Of a DNA stretch of 24,777 bases, positions 1 through 8,338 are shown piece after piece; the stretch's first letter is position 1, and every line of letters starts with the position of its first letter. Position numbers and translations under genes: made by a program. The notes beneath the pieces are model-generated. The model was not told the DNA's origin. It saw only the letters and a program-made list of their open reading frames with translations, and did no database searches. The stretch comes from Chloroflexi bacterium UBA5189 (GTDB lineage: Bacteria > Chloroflexota > Limnocylindria > Limnocylindrales > CSP1-4), in assembly GCA_002413045.1 (NCBI GenBank), contig DHWF01000044.1:115774-140550 (forward strand), written 5' to 3'.

Positions 1-204
1 TTCGTCGAGATCCTGCCGGGCAAGGAAGGCCTCGTCCGCATCGGCGAGCTCGCCGACTACCACGTGCCGACCGTCGAGGACGTCGTGTCCGTCGGCGACG
101 AGGTGATGGTCGTCGTGATCGAGGTCGATCGCCAGGGCCGCATCAACCTCTCCCGCAAGGCGGCCATGCAGCGCCACCTCGCCAAGGAGCCGGTCGAGGC
201 GTAA
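1..204 (+). CDS. pnp: Polyribonucleotide nucleotidyltransferase, C-terminal S1 domain (5' truncated)
   Basis: The last 67 codons of a gene that begins before the window, ending at TAA 202-204. The visible peptide is the C-terminal S1 RNA-binding domain of PNPase: it opens with the FVEILPGKEGLVRI strand pattern, continues through a DVVSVGDEV segment and closes with GRINLSRKAA. PNPase is a phosphorolytic 3'-5' exoribonuclease acting in RNA turnover; the catalytic RNase PH domains and the KH domain lie outside the window. The tail after the S1 domain is short and lacks the long acidic extension some species carry. An S1 domain also occurs in ribosomal protein S1 and other RNA-binding proteins, but the ILPGKEGLV wording and a single terminal S1 copy fit PNPase best. 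Two hairpins follow the stop. Confidence 0.9.
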   Translation, partial: FVEILPGKEGLVRIGELADYHVPTVEDVVSVGDEVMVVVIEVDRQGRINLSRKAAMQRHLAKEPVEA

Positions 205-210
205 GCCTTC

Positions 211-231
211 TCGGCGCCACTCGGGCGCCGA
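211..231 (+). other. Hairpin just downstream of pnp
   Basis: An 8-bp perfect stem, TCGGCGCC (211-218) with GGCGCCGA (224-231), around a 5-nt loop, seven bases after the pnp stop. It may protect the mRNA 3' end or help termination; no U tract follows. Confidence 0.5.
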
Positions 232-248
232 CCAACGCGCAACGATGC

Positions 249-275
249 AACGACCCCGGCCTCGCCGGGGTCGTT
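249..275 (+). terminator. Rho-independent-like terminator after pnp
   Basis: A 12-bp perfect stem, AACGACCCCGGC (249-260) with GCCGGGGTCGTT (264-275), closed by a 3-nt CTC loop. The sequence after it (CGATTCC) has only a weak T tract, as often in GC-rich genomes. It sits between pnp and the next gene, where the transcription unit should end. Confidence 0.75.
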
Positions 276-549
276 CGATTCCGGGCAGCGGCGCACGTCT
301 CGCGGCTCTTGATCGGGTTGTCTGCCGAACAACCACCCGTGGGTAGTTAGGGCCGCCCGGGACGAACGGCAGGGCGCAAACGCGGCTGGTTGACCAATGG
401 TCCGACACCATCCGTGCTTGCTGGTCGCTCCGAGGACGCTTTGTCCAGTACGCGATCTCGCCTTGCTACCCGGGGGTGTTTGTTTAGCCGGAAATTGACG
501 GACGGACCGCTGCCCGCCACGGTGCGTCGGGATGGGACGACGCCTCGGC

Positions 550-555
550 TATACT
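550..555 (+). promoter_or_regulatory. Candidate -10 element for the asd operon
   Basis: TATACT matches five of six bases of the sigma-70 -10 consensus. No good -35 lies 16-18 nt upstream. The implied transcript would have a leader of roughly 40 nt before the ATG at 603. Confidence 0.4.
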
Positions 556-602
556 CCGGGCCGAGCCCGACTGATCTGAAATCCCTGCGGAGCCATGCCC
601 GG

Positions 603-1673
603 ATGAGCCAGCCGACCCCCCTCACGATTGCCGTCGTCGGCGCCACCGGCGTCGTCGGTCGAACGATGGTGCAGGTCCTCGGCGAGCGGGGCTTCCCGAT
701 GGCGGAGCTGCGGCTCCTCGCGTCCGGTCGATCGGCGGGTCGGACCGTCCAGGTCGGTGGGCAGACGCTCGAGATCCAGGAGGCCGTCGGCGATGCGTTC
801 GAGGGCGTCGACATCGCCCTGTTCAGTGCCGGCGCCGATATCTCCCGCGACCTCGCGCCGCAGGCGGCGGCTCGCGGCGCCACCGTGATCGACAACTCGG
901 CCGCGTGGCGGATGGATCCCACCGTGCCCCTCGTCGTGAGCCAGGTGAATCCGGGCGACCTCGAGGCGCACGAAGGGATCATCGCGAACCCGAACTGCTC
1001 GACGATGCAGCTCGTGCCGGTGCTCATGGCGATCCGCGACAGCGTCGGCATCGAGCGGGTGGTGGTCGACACCTACCAGTCCGTGTCCGGGACCGGCGCC
1101 GAGGCGATCGCCGAGCTGGAGGGCCAGATTCAGGCCCACGCGGCCAGCCAGCCGAAGACCCACAGCGTCTATCCCCACGAGATCGCGTTCAACGCACTCC
1201 CCGAGATCGACGTGTTCCTGGACAACGGCTACACGAAGGAGGAGTGGAAGGTCGTCACGGAGTGCCGCAAGATCCTCCACCTGCCAGATCTCCGGATCTC
1301 GTGCACGGCAGTCCGCATTCCGGTCTTCGTCAGCCACTCCGAGGCGGTCCACGTCGAGACGCGCGAGCCGCTGACGCCGGAGCAGGCCCGGCGCCTGTTC
1401 GCCGCCGTCCCGGGCGTCGTCGTCCAGGACGACCCGAGTGCCCACGAGTACCCGCTCGCGTCGACATCGGCCGGCCGCGACGAGGTCTTCGTCGGCCGGG
1501 TCCGCCAGGATCCCTCGATCGAGGGCGGGCGCGGGCTCGCGCTGTGGGTCGTCTCGGACAACCTCCGCAAGGGCGCGGCGACGAATGCCGTCGAGCTGGC
1601 CGAGCTGCTGGTCGAGCGCGGCTGGGTCCACGCGCGGTCACGGCGCAGGCCCCTCGTCGAGACCCCCGCGTGA
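603..1673 (+). CDS. asd: Aspartate-semialdehyde dehydrogenase
   Basis: Reduces aspartyl-4-phosphate to aspartate-4-semialdehyde with NADPH, the branch point to lysine/diaminopimelate, threonine and methionine; cytosolic. The protein is 356 aa, usual for the family. The N-terminus has the Rossmann dinucleotide loop VVGATGVVG (residues 11-19). The catalytic cysteine is C132 in NPNCSTMQ, followed by a GTGAEA substrate/cofactor segment, the YPHEIAFN region, and the RIPVFVSHSEAVHVE stretch containing the general-base histidine. I chose ATG 603 because the conserved Rossmann strand begins a few residues later; the frame stays open back to 390 but that part is not family-like. A weak SD-like GGAG lies at 589-592. 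The stop overlaps the start of the next gene (GTGA, 1670-1673), so the two are probably translationally coupled. Confidence 0.95.
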   Translation: MSQPTPLTIAVVGATGVVGRTMVQVLGERGFPMAELRLLASGRSAGRTVQVGGQTLEIQEAVGDAFEGVDIALFSAGADISRDLAPQAAARGATVIDNSAAWRMDPTVPLVVSQVNPGDLEAHEGIIANPNCSTMQLVPVLMAIRDSVGIERVVVDTYQSVSGTGAEAIAELEGQIQAHAASQPKTHSVYPHEIAFNALPEIDVFLDNGYTKEEWKVVTECRKILHLPDLRISCTAVRIPVFVSHSEAVHVETREPLTPEQARRLFAAVPGVVVQDDPSAHEYPLASTSAGRDEVFVGRVRQDPSIEGGRGLALWVVSDNLRKGAATNAVELAELLVERGWVHARSRRRPLVETPA

Positions 1674-2380
1674 CGGAGGCGGGGACGATCGCGGACCAGC
1701 GCAGCGACTCGACGGCCGATCGGCGGGCGTCGCTCGAGGCGATCGCCACCGAGGTGCGCGCCTGCACGCGCTGCCGGCTGGCGCAGACGCGCACGAAGGC
1801 CGTGCCGGGCGAGGGCCACCCGGACACCGAGGTCGTCTTCGTCGGCGAGGGTCCGGGGCAGACCGAGGACCAGCAGGGCCGGCCCTTCGTGGGTCGGGCT
1901 GGGGAGCTGCTCGAGCGGCTGATCGGGACGTTGGGCTGGCGGCGCCGGGAGGTGTTCATCACGAACATCGTCAAGTGCCGGCCGCCGGGCAACCGCGACC
2001 CGGAGCCGGACGAGATCGCCGCCTGCGCGCCGTACCTCAAGCGCCAGCTGGAGGTGCTCGATCCCGCCGTGGTGGTGACCCTCGGCCGGTTCTCGATGGC
2101 GCATTTCCGACCGGGCGAGCGGATCAGCCAGATCCACGGCACCGCGGTCGTGGCGCCGCCGGAGACCGGCGCCCGCGACGCGCTGGCGTATGCGCTCTAC
2201 CACCCGGCCGCCGCGCTCCGGAGCACGGAGGTCGAGCGCCAGAGCTACGACGACATCGCCGGGCTGCCGAAGGTCGTGCTCGACGCGCGCGCCCGGCGGG
2301 TGCCGGCCGAAACCCCGAGCCCCATGCCATCCCAGGCCGGCACCGCGACCGACGTCGCGCCCGCAGCCACCCTGTTCTAG
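1670..2380 (+). CDS. Type-4 uracil-DNA glycosylase (4Fe-4S)
   Basis: Removes uracil from DNA to start base-excision repair. The 236-aa product has all four iron-sulfur ligands of family 4: C32 and C35 (CTRC), C103 (VKCRPPGNRDP) and C119 (AACAPYL). The active-site loop GEGPGQTEDQQGRPFVGRAG spans 59-78 and the DNA-binding loop YHPAAALR begins near H178. The GTG at 1670 overlaps the asd stop and keeps the usual N-terminal helix before C32; no SD is needed if translation is coupled. The last ~30 residues are an Ala/Pro/Thr-rich tail of no known role. Family 4 is typical of thermophiles, Actinobacteria and Chloroflexota. RNase J follows after a 10-nt gap. Confidence 0.93.
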   Translation: MTEAGTIADQRSDSTADRRASLEAIATEVRACTRCRLAQTRTKAVPGEGHPDTEVVFVGEGPGQTEDQQGRPFVGRAGELLERLIGTLGWRRREVFITNIVKCRPPGNRDPEPDEIAACAPYLKRQLEVLDPAVVVTLGRFSMAHFRPGERISQIHGTAVVAPPETGARDALAYALYHPAAALRSTEVERQSYDDIAGLPKVVLDARARRVPAETPSPMPSQAGTATDVAPAATLF

Positions 2381-2390
2381 CGGAGGCCAG

Positions 2391-4079
2391 ATGCCACGAC
2401 GATCGCCCGTGCCCGACGCAGGCGACAAGCCGCTCCGGATCATCCCGCTCGGCGGGGTGGGGGAGATCGGCAAGAACATGTACGTGATCGAGTACGGCGA
2501 CGACATCGTCGTCATCGACTGCGGGCTCATGTTCCCGGACGAGGAGATGTTCGGCATCGACCTCGTGATCCCGGATGTGACCTATCTGCGCGAGCGCAAG
2601 GCGAACGTCAGGGCGTTCCTGATCACCCACGCCCACGAGGACCACGTCGGCGGTCTGCCGTACATCCTGCCGATGTTCCCGGGCGTCCCGGTCTATGCGT
2701 CCACGCTCGCTCGAGGGCTGCTCGGGATCAAGGTCAAGGAGCACAAGCTCACCTCGAACCCGATGCTGCCGCTGGACCCCGGCGACGAGGTCCAGATCGG
2801 GCCGTTCACCGTGATCCCATTCCGCGTGGGCCACTCGATCCCGGACGCGATGGGCATCGCCCTCCGCACGCCCGTTGGCACGGTCGTCCACACCGGCGAC
2901 TTCAAGTTCGACCACACCCCGGTCGACGGCAAGCTGTCCGACTTCGCGATCATCGCCAAGCTCGGCGCCGAGGGCGTGATCTGCCTCCTGTCGGACTCGA
3001 CGCGCGCCGAGAGCCCCGGCTACACGCCGTCCGAGCGGACCGTCGGCGAGGCGTTCCGCGAGATCATGGAGCCGCTCGATGGCCGGGTCATCGTGGCCAC
3101 GTTCGCGAGCAACATCGCCCGCATCCAGCAGGTCCTCGACGCCGCCGCGACATTCGACCGCAAGGTCGCCGTCATCGGCCGGTCGATGGAGCAGAACTTC
3201 CGGATCGCGGCCGACCTCGGCTACCTCAAGTTCGGCCCGGACCAGATGGTCGCCAAGGACCGGATCGGCGACATCCAGGACGGCAAGATCGTGATCGCCA
3301 CGACCGGCTCGCAGGGCGAGCCGATGTCCGGCCTCGCCCGCATGGCCAACCGCGACCACCGGTTCGTGGAGATCGAGACGGGTGACACGGTCATCCTCAG
3401 CGCGAGCCCCATCCCGGGCAACGAGGAGTACGTCTCGCGCACGATCGACAACCTGTTCAAGGCGGGCGCGAACGTCATCTACCACGCGATCCGCCACGCC
3501 CACGTCTCCGGCCACGCCAGCCAGGAGGAGCTCAAGCTGATGCTCAACCTGGTCCGCCCGAAGTACTTCATCCCGATGCACGGCGAGTTCCGGATGCAGG
3601 TCCACCACGGCCGGCTGGCCGTCGACACCGGCGTCGCTCCGGAGAACGTGTTCATCATCGAGAACGGCATGCCGATCGAGTTCTGGGCGGACGGCACCGC
3701 CCATCGCGGCCAGCCGGTCGCGGCGGGCTACGTGTACGTCGACGGGCTGTCGGTCGGCGACGTCGGCGACGTCGTCCTCCGCGACCGCAAGGCCCTGGCA
3801 AACGACGGCATGTTCATGATCGTGGTCACCGTGGACAAGCAGACGGGTGCGGTCCTCGGCAAGCCCGAGATCATCACCCGCGGCTTCGTTCACGGGAACG
3901 AGCAGGACCCGATCATGGAGGAGGCGATCCGGCGGGTCATGGAATCGGTCGAGAACCCGGGCGACCACATCAGCGAGATCGCGCTGCTCAAGAGCCAGAT
4001 CAAGGACGGCGTGTCGCGCTACCTGTTCGAGCAGACGAAGCGCCGGCCGATGGTCTTTCCGGTGGTGGTCGAGGTCTAG
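2391..4079 (+). CDS. rnj: Ribonuclease J
   Basis: A metallo-beta-lactamase/beta-CASP ribonuclease with 5'-3' exonuclease and endonuclease activity, central to mRNA decay and rRNA maturation in bacteria lacking RNase E. The 562-aa product has the full architecture: beta-lactamase strand RIIPLGGVGEIGKN (16-29), zinc-binding HAHEDH (80-85), the GDFKFDHTP ligand loop, the beta-CASP domain with LLSDSTRAESPG and GRSMEQN, then HVSGHAS and PMHGEFRM for the remaining metal and phosphate contacts, and a C-terminal domain ending KRRPMVFPVVVEV. A clear SD, GGAGG (2382-2386), precedes the ATG. The stop TAG is followed directly by the ftsK ATG, so rnj and ftsK are cotranscribed. The rnj-ftsK pair is common in Gram-positives and Chloroflexota. 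Confidence 0.96.
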   Translation: MPRRSPVPDAGDKPLRIIPLGGVGEIGKNMYVIEYGDDIVVIDCGLMFPDEEMFGIDLVIPDVTYLRERKANVRAFLITHAHEDHVGGLPYILPMFPGVPVYASTLARGLLGIKVKEHKLTSNPMLPLDPGDEVQIGPFTVIPFRVGHSIPDAMGIALRTPVGTVVHTGDFKFDHTPVDGKLSDFAIIAKLGAEGVICLLSDSTRAESPGYTPSERTVGEAFREIMEPLDGRVIVATFASNIARIQQVLDAAATFDRKVAVIGRSMEQNFRIAADLGYLKFGPDQMVAKDRIGDIQDGKIVIATTGSQGEPMSGLARMANRDHRFVEIETGDTVILSASPIPGNEEYVSRTIDNLFKAGANVIYHAIRHAHVSGHASQEELKLMLNLVRPKYFIPMHGEFRMQVHHGRLAVDTGVAPENVFIIENGMPIEFWADGTAHRGQPVAAGYVYVDGLSVGDVGDVVLRDRKALANDGMFMIVVTVDKQTGAVLGKPEIITRGFVHGNEQDPIMEEAIRRVMESVENPGDHISEIALLKSQIKDGVSRYLFEQTKRRPMVFPVVVEV

Positions 4080-6461
4080 ATGGCGACGCGGCGACGACGC
4101 CAGGCACGGCGCAGGCGGAGCCGGTTCGGCCTGCCGTCCTTCCGGCTGCCCGACGTCGGGCAGGAGGTTGCCCGGTCGCTGATCGGGATCACGCTGCTCG
4201 TGCTGGCCGCCGTGACCCTCATTGCCTTCCTGCCGGGGGACGGATCGGTCACGACCTGGTTCCGCGACACGGTCGGGCCATGGTTCGGCACGCTGCGCTG
4301 GCTGCTGCCCTTCGTGCTGCTGGGGACGGGGTGGTACATCGAGTGGGGGCCCGGCAAGTCACCCGGATCGGGCTGGGGGCTGACGCTCTCGGGCGTCGTC
4401 ATCGCGTACGTGGGGCTGCTCGGTGCGGCGTCGATCTTCTATCCGGCCGGCCCCGGCCACGCGAGTGGCGGCGGCTACGTCGGCCGGTTCATATCCGACG
4501 GGCCCAAGGGCTGGGTGACGCCCGTCGGCGCGTTCGTCCTGCTCGTGGCGCTCGGGATCGCCGGCGTCCTGATCGCGTTCAACCTGCGCCTCAGCCAGCT
4601 GCTGCACCCGATGACCTCGATCGCGCACTGGCTGGGCAGCTCGGCAGCCGACAGCATGCGCCGGATGCCCCCGCCGACGAAGCCGACCGACGCGCGCGGC
4701 GGCAACGGCACCGGCGCCGATGCCACGGGCGTTCGGGGCGGCGGCCGCGTGCGCGGTCCCAAGATCACGGGAACCGTCGCCGACGTCCCGGGCCAGACGG
4801 GCCTGTTCGGCGACGACAGCCCGGCCCCGATGCCCTCGCCGGTCCCCACGTCAGCCACCTTCGCGCCAACGCGCACGCCGGGCTCGGGGGCGGCGCCTGG
4901 CGCCCTGGCCGGGGGCGCAGGGGCGGCGACGGCCCTGAGCGAGCGGCCACGCCCCGTGCGCGACCCCGACGACATCACGGATGCCTCGGATTCGCCGCCG
5001 ACGCGCGAGAAGATCGAGTACTCGCTGCCCGGCATCGAGCTGCTCGATGCGACAGTGGAGCGGGTCAACCCGGCCGGCGACGAAACTGTCCATCGGCGGA
5101 CCGAGGACATCATCATCAAGAAGCTGGAGAGCTTCGACATCCCGGCCAAGATCGTCGGGCGGAATGCCGGGCCGGTGGTCACCCAGTACGAGGTCCAGCC
5201 CGCGGCGCATGTGAAAGTGAGCCGCATCGAAGCGCTGTCGGACGACCTGGCCATGGCCCTTGCCGCGCGGACGCTCCGGATCGAGGCGCCGATCCCGGGC
5301 AAGAGCGCCGTCGGCATCGAGATCCCCAACCAGGACTTCAACGTGGTGACCCTGCGCGGGATCCTGGAGACGCTCGACTTCGCGGGCTCCGGCTCAAAGC
5401 TCACCTTCGCGCTCGGGCGCGACGTCGCCGGCCGGGCGCAGGCGGTCGACCTGGCCAAGATGCCGCACCTCCTCATCGCCGGCGCGACCGGCTCGGGGAA
5501 GAGCGTCATGGTCAACGCGCTGATCACGAGCCTGCTCTGCAACGCAACCCCGGATGACATCCGGATGATCCTGGTGGACCTGAAGCGGGTCGAGCTCGCG
5601 GCGTACAACGGCCTGCCGCACCTGCTCGTGCCGGTCATCACCGAGCCCGAGCGCGCCAAGGCCGCGCTCAAGTGGGCGGTCAACGAGATGGAGGGCCGCT
5701 ACCGGCGCTTCGCCGGCGCGACCGCCCGCAACATCCGCGCCTACAACGAGGGCCGGGCCGATCCCGAGGATCGCATGCCGTACATCGTCGTCGTCATCGA
5801 CGAGCTCGCGGACCTGATGATGCGCGAGGGCAAGCATGTCGAGGAGCCGATCGTCCGGCTCGCCCAGAAGGCCCGCGCCACCGGCATCCACATGGTCCTC
5901 GCCACGCAGCGGCCGTCGGTCAACGTGGTGACCGGGCTGATCAAGGCGAACTTCCCGTCACGGATCGCGTTCGCGATGGCGTCCCAGATCGACTCGAGAA
6001 CCATCCTCGACACCCCCGGCGCGGAGGACCTCATCGGTCGTGGCGACATGCTCTACCAGCCATCCGACCTGCCCCGCCCGATGCGCCTCCAGGGCGTGTT
6101 CGTGTCCGATCACGAGATCGGCCGGGTGACGGAGCACTGGAAGAACCAGATCGAGGATCCCCACTACGACATGGCGATCGTCCAGAACGACGAGGACGGC
6201 AGCTCCAGCCAGGACGACCTGGCCGACGAGGACGCGGATCGCCTGCTCCCGGACGCCGTGGAGGTCATTCGCGAGTACGACCGCGCTTCCGCCTCGCTGC
6301 TCCAGCGGCGCCTCAAGGTCGGCTACGCCCGGGCGGCGCGGATGATCGACCAGCTCGAGCAGCGCGGCTACATCGGCGCGTTCGACGGTTCGAACGCCCG
6401 GGTAGTACTTCGGCGCGACGCGACGGGGGGCGACAACGGCGCCGACCCCGGCGATGATTGA
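4080..6461 (+). CDS. ftsK: DNA translocase FtsK/SpoIIIE
   Basis: A membrane-anchored hexameric dsDNA pump that clears chromosome DNA from the division septum. The 793-aa protein starts with an Arg-rich cytosolic segment and about four membrane helices (roughly residues 34-170), then a long Pro/Gly/Ala/Thr linker (~185-310). The alpha/beta motor domain follows, with Walker A GATGSGKS at 468-475, Walker B IVVVIDE ending at D574-E575, and ATQRPSVNV and FPSRIAFAMASQIDSRTILD motifs. The C-terminal gamma winged helix (RLKVGYARAARMIDQLEQRG) would read polar DNA motifs. The ATG abuts the RNase J stop (TAGATG). No own promoter is seen. FtsK and SpoIIIE cannot be separated by sequence alone; no sporulation gene is nearby. 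Confidence 0.96.
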   Translation: MATRRRRQARRRRSRFGLPSFRLPDVGQEVARSLIGITLLVLAAVTLIAFLPGDGSVTTWFRDTVGPWFGTLRWLLPFVLLGTGWYIEWGPGKSPGSGWGLTLSGVVIAYVGLLGAASIFYPAGPGHASGGGYVGRFISDGPKGWVTPVGAFVLLVALGIAGVLIAFNLRLSQLLHPMTSIAHWLGSSAADSMRRMPPPTKPTDARGGNGTGADATGVRGGGRVRGPKITGTVADVPGQTGLFGDDSPAPMPSPVPTSATFAPTRTPGSGAAPGALAGGAGAATALSERPRPVRDPDDITDASDSPPTREKIEYSLPGIELLDATVERVNPAGDETVHRRTEDIIIKKLESFDIPAKIVGRNAGPVVTQYEVQPAAHVKVSRIEALSDDLAMALAARTLRIEAPIPGKSAVGIEIPNQDFNVVTLRGILETLDFAGSGSKLTFALGRDVAGRAQAVDLAKMPHLLIAGATGSGKSVMVNALITSLLCNATPDDIRMILVDLKRVELAAYNGLPHLLVPVITEPERAKAALKWAVNEMEGRYRRFAGATARNIRAYNEGRADPEDRMPYIVVVIDELADLMMREGKHVEEPIVRLAQKARATGIHMVLATQRPSVNVVTGLIKANFPSRIAFAMASQIDSRTILDTPGAEDLIGRGDMLYQPSDLPRPMRLQGVFVSDHEIGRVTEHWKNQIEDPHYDMAIVQNDEDGSSSQDDLADEDADRLLPDAVEVIREYDRASASLLQRRLKVGYARAARMIDQLEQRGYIGAFDGSNARVVLRRDATGGDNGADPGDD

Positions 6462-6464
6462 CCG

Positions 6465-7844
6465 ATGACCGCCCGCGATCACGCCCGGCGTGCCGCCCAG
6501 CGCTTCGGAACCGCGGATCGCGGTGAGGCGATCGAGGCCGGCCCCGGCCTGCCGGACCGCCTCTCGGCGGCGCGCGAGCGCAAGGGCGTCGACCTCGCCC
6601 GCGCCGAGCGCGACACCAAGATCCGTGTCCGGTACCTGAGCGCCCTCGAGCGTGGCGACTACCGGGACCTGCCGGGCGCCGTCTACACCAAGGGCTTCCT
6701 GCGCAACTACGCGATCTACCTGGCGCTGGACCCGGAGGATGTCCTCCGGCAATGGCGCCGAGAACGCGGCGACCAGGTCGGGCCCGAGCCCGTCATCGTG
6801 CCGCCCCGGCCGCTCGAGGAGCCATCCCGGCCACTGAACTTCTCGCCGTCGGTGGTCGTCGCCGCGCTGCTGACCGCCGGCGTGGTCCTGTTCTTCGTCT
6901 ACCTGTCGGCCCAGCTGCTGCGGTACTCCAAGCCGCCGGAGCTGACCGTGAGCAATCCCGCGACGGCCGTCCTCGAGGTCGACGACTCGGCGACCACCTA
7001 TCGGCTCGCCGGCACGTCCAGCGCCGGCGCGACGATCACGATCACCGCGCCCGGGCACGAGCCGTACCTGACGACCGCGCTGGCCGACGGGACGTGGTCC
7101 GAGCAGGTCGACCTGCGCCGCGGCCAGAACCGCTTCGATATCACCGCGGAGAACCCCGAGACCGGCAAGACGGCGGACACGCCGCGCACCGTGGTCATCA
7201 CGGTCCCGTTCCTCGTCTTCCAGGCGCCGACGCTCGTGGTGAGCCAGCCCGTCGATGGGACGACCTACGGCAATGGCGCGATCGCGGTCGAGGGCACCAC
7301 CACGAATGCCAAAACCGTGACCGTCACGGCGGCATTCCTGGGCAAGGACGTGCCGACCGCCGGCCACTCGCCGGCCCCCGCGCCGACGCAGGGCGCCTCG
7401 CCGGGGGCGACGCCCAACCCGGGCTCGACCGTCGACGTGGCCGACGACGGCTCGTTCTCGCTGCCGCCGCTCGAGCTGACCGCCGGCCGCTGGGCGATCA
7501 CCATCACGGCAACCTCCACCGAGGGCAAGACGGCCGCGCTGACCCGCAACATCGCGGTGGCCTACAGCGGCGTCAACCTCGTGGTGCAGATCAAGGGCGG
7601 GCCCGCCTGGATCAAGGTCTGGATCGACGGCAAGCTGGCGAGCTCGCAGGCGGGCGGCGTCTACCAATCTGGCAAGACGCTCACGTTCAGCGCCACCACC
7701 TCGATCGAGATTCGCACCGGCTCGTCGGGCAACACCCGGTTCACGCTCAATGGGGTGAGCCTGGGTGCGCTCGGGAAGTCCGGCGTGGCCGAGACGTGGC
7801 TCTTCCAGCCACCCGCCCCACCGCAGAAGACGCAGCGGCAGTAG
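6465..7844 (+). CDS. RodZ-like helix-turn-helix membrane protein with Ig-like extracellular repeats
   Basis: Probably a bitopic cell-shape/division-associated protein. Residues ~28-105 form a RodZ-type HTH_25 domain (GLPDRLSAARERKGVDLARA, YLSALERGDYRDLPGAVYTKGFLRNYA). One membrane helix follows at about 129-152. The outer part has at least two beta-rich Ig-like modules beginning PPELTVSNPATAVLEV and APTLVVSQPVDGTTY, a Pro/Ala/Thr-rich insert in the second, and a C-terminal DUF4115-like domain (VVQIKGGPAWIKVWIDG ... FTLNGVSLGALGKSG). In RodZ the HTH domain binds MreB rather than DNA. The 459 aa exceed typical RodZ because of the extra modules. ATG 6465 lies 3 nt after the ftsK stop. Family assignment is good; MreB binding is inferred. 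Confidence 0.82.
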   Translation: MTARDHARRAAQRFGTADRGEAIEAGPGLPDRLSAARERKGVDLARAERDTKIRVRYLSALERGDYRDLPGAVYTKGFLRNYAIYLALDPEDVLRQWRRERGDQVGPEPVIVPPRPLEEPSRPLNFSPSVVVAALLTAGVVLFFVYLSAQLLRYSKPPELTVSNPATAVLEVDDSATTYRLAGTSSAGATITITAPGHEPYLTTALADGTWSEQVDLRRGQNRFDITAENPETGKTADTPRTVVITVPFLVFQAPTLVVSQPVDGTTYGNGAIAVEGTTTNAKTVTVTAAFLGKDVPTAGHSPAPAPTQGASPGATPNPGSTVDVADDGSFSLPPLELTAGRWAITITATSTEGKTAALTRNIAVAYSGVNLVVQIKGGPAWIKVWIDGKLASSQAGGVYQSGKTLTFSATTSIEIRTGSSGNTRFTLNGVSLGALGKSGVAETWLFQPPAPPQKTQRQ

Positions 7845-7846
7845 GC

Positions 7847-8338
7847 GTGCCCGGCGCGCTGGTCGCGCTCGCGGAGCGGCTGCAGGGCATCTGCCTCGGC
7901 CGACGGATCACCGTCGCGGTCGCCGAGTCGTGCACGGGCGGGCTCGTTGCCGCGACGATCACCGAGGTTGCGGGCTCGTCAGGCTACTTCCTGGGCGGCG
8001 TCGTGTCCTACGCCAACAGCGCCAAGGAGTCGCTCCTCGACGTGCCGGCCCACGTGCTTGCCGCCCATGGCGCGGTCAGCGCGCAGGTCGCGATGGCGAT
8101 GGCCGCCGGGGCTCGTGCGAGATTCGGTGCGGTCCTCGCCGTGTCCATCACGGGCGTTGCCGGGCCGGACGGTGGTTCCGACGAGAAGCCGGTTGGCCTC
8201 ACCTACGTGGGCCTGGCATCCGCAGCCGGCCTCGAGGTTCGGCGGCTCCAGCTGGCCGGCGACCGGGCGGGCAATCGTGCGGACGCGGCCGGTGCTGCGC
8301 TGGAGTGGCTGATCGCCGAGGCGGGGCGCGGCGGATGA
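7847..8338 (+). CDS. pncC: CinA C-terminal domain protein (nicotinamide-nucleotide amidohydrolase PncC)
   Basis: A 163-aa stand-alone CinA-C domain, the size of E. coli PncC, which deamidates NMN to nicotinate mononucleotide in NAD salvage. Visible motifs: AESCTGGLVAATITEVAGSS near the N-terminus with the catalytic Ser/Cys region, GGVVSYANSAKESLLDVP, and SITGVAGPDGGSDEKPVGLTYVG. The N-terminal molybdopterin-binding-like domain of full CinA is absent. GTG 7847 follows the previous stop by 2 nt; its stop overlaps the next start (ATGA, 8335-8338), so translation is likely coupled on both sides. The 'competence/damage-inducible' label attached to this family need not imply competence here. Enzyme activity is inferred from the family. 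Confidence 0.88.
   Translation: MPGALVALAERLQGICLGRRITVAVAESCTGGLVAATITEVAGSSGYFLGGVVSYANSAKESLLDVPAHVLAAHGAVSAQVAMAMAAGARARFGAVLAVSITGVAGPDGGSDEKPVGLTYVGLASAAGLEVRRLQLAGDRAGNRADAAGAALEWLIAEAGRGG

Larger units (their letters stand above)
205..602. other. Intergenic region between pnp and asd
   Basis: About 400 nt without a convincing gene. It holds the two pnp hairpins, then a possible structured element at 322-372: CTGCCG (322-327) can pair with CGGCAG (367-372), enclosing an imperfect inverted repeat AACCACCC/GGGTAGTT (331-348, one mismatch). A TATACT at 550-555 is a candidate -10 for asd. The asd frame is open upstream to 390, but that stretch is rich in Ser/Arg/Thr/Pro and resembles nothing known. 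No tRNA cloverleaf or riboswitch that I can name is visible. Confidence 0.5.

Noticed and set aside
495..500. TTGACG as a -35 box for asd
   Set aside because: It is 49 nt from the TATACT and has no -10 at normal spacing.
390..602. Upstream in-frame extension of asd (71 extra residues)
   Set aside because: The extension resembles no dehydrogenase N-terminus, a TATACT -10 candidate lies inside it, and the Rossmann strand begins a few residues after ATG 603.
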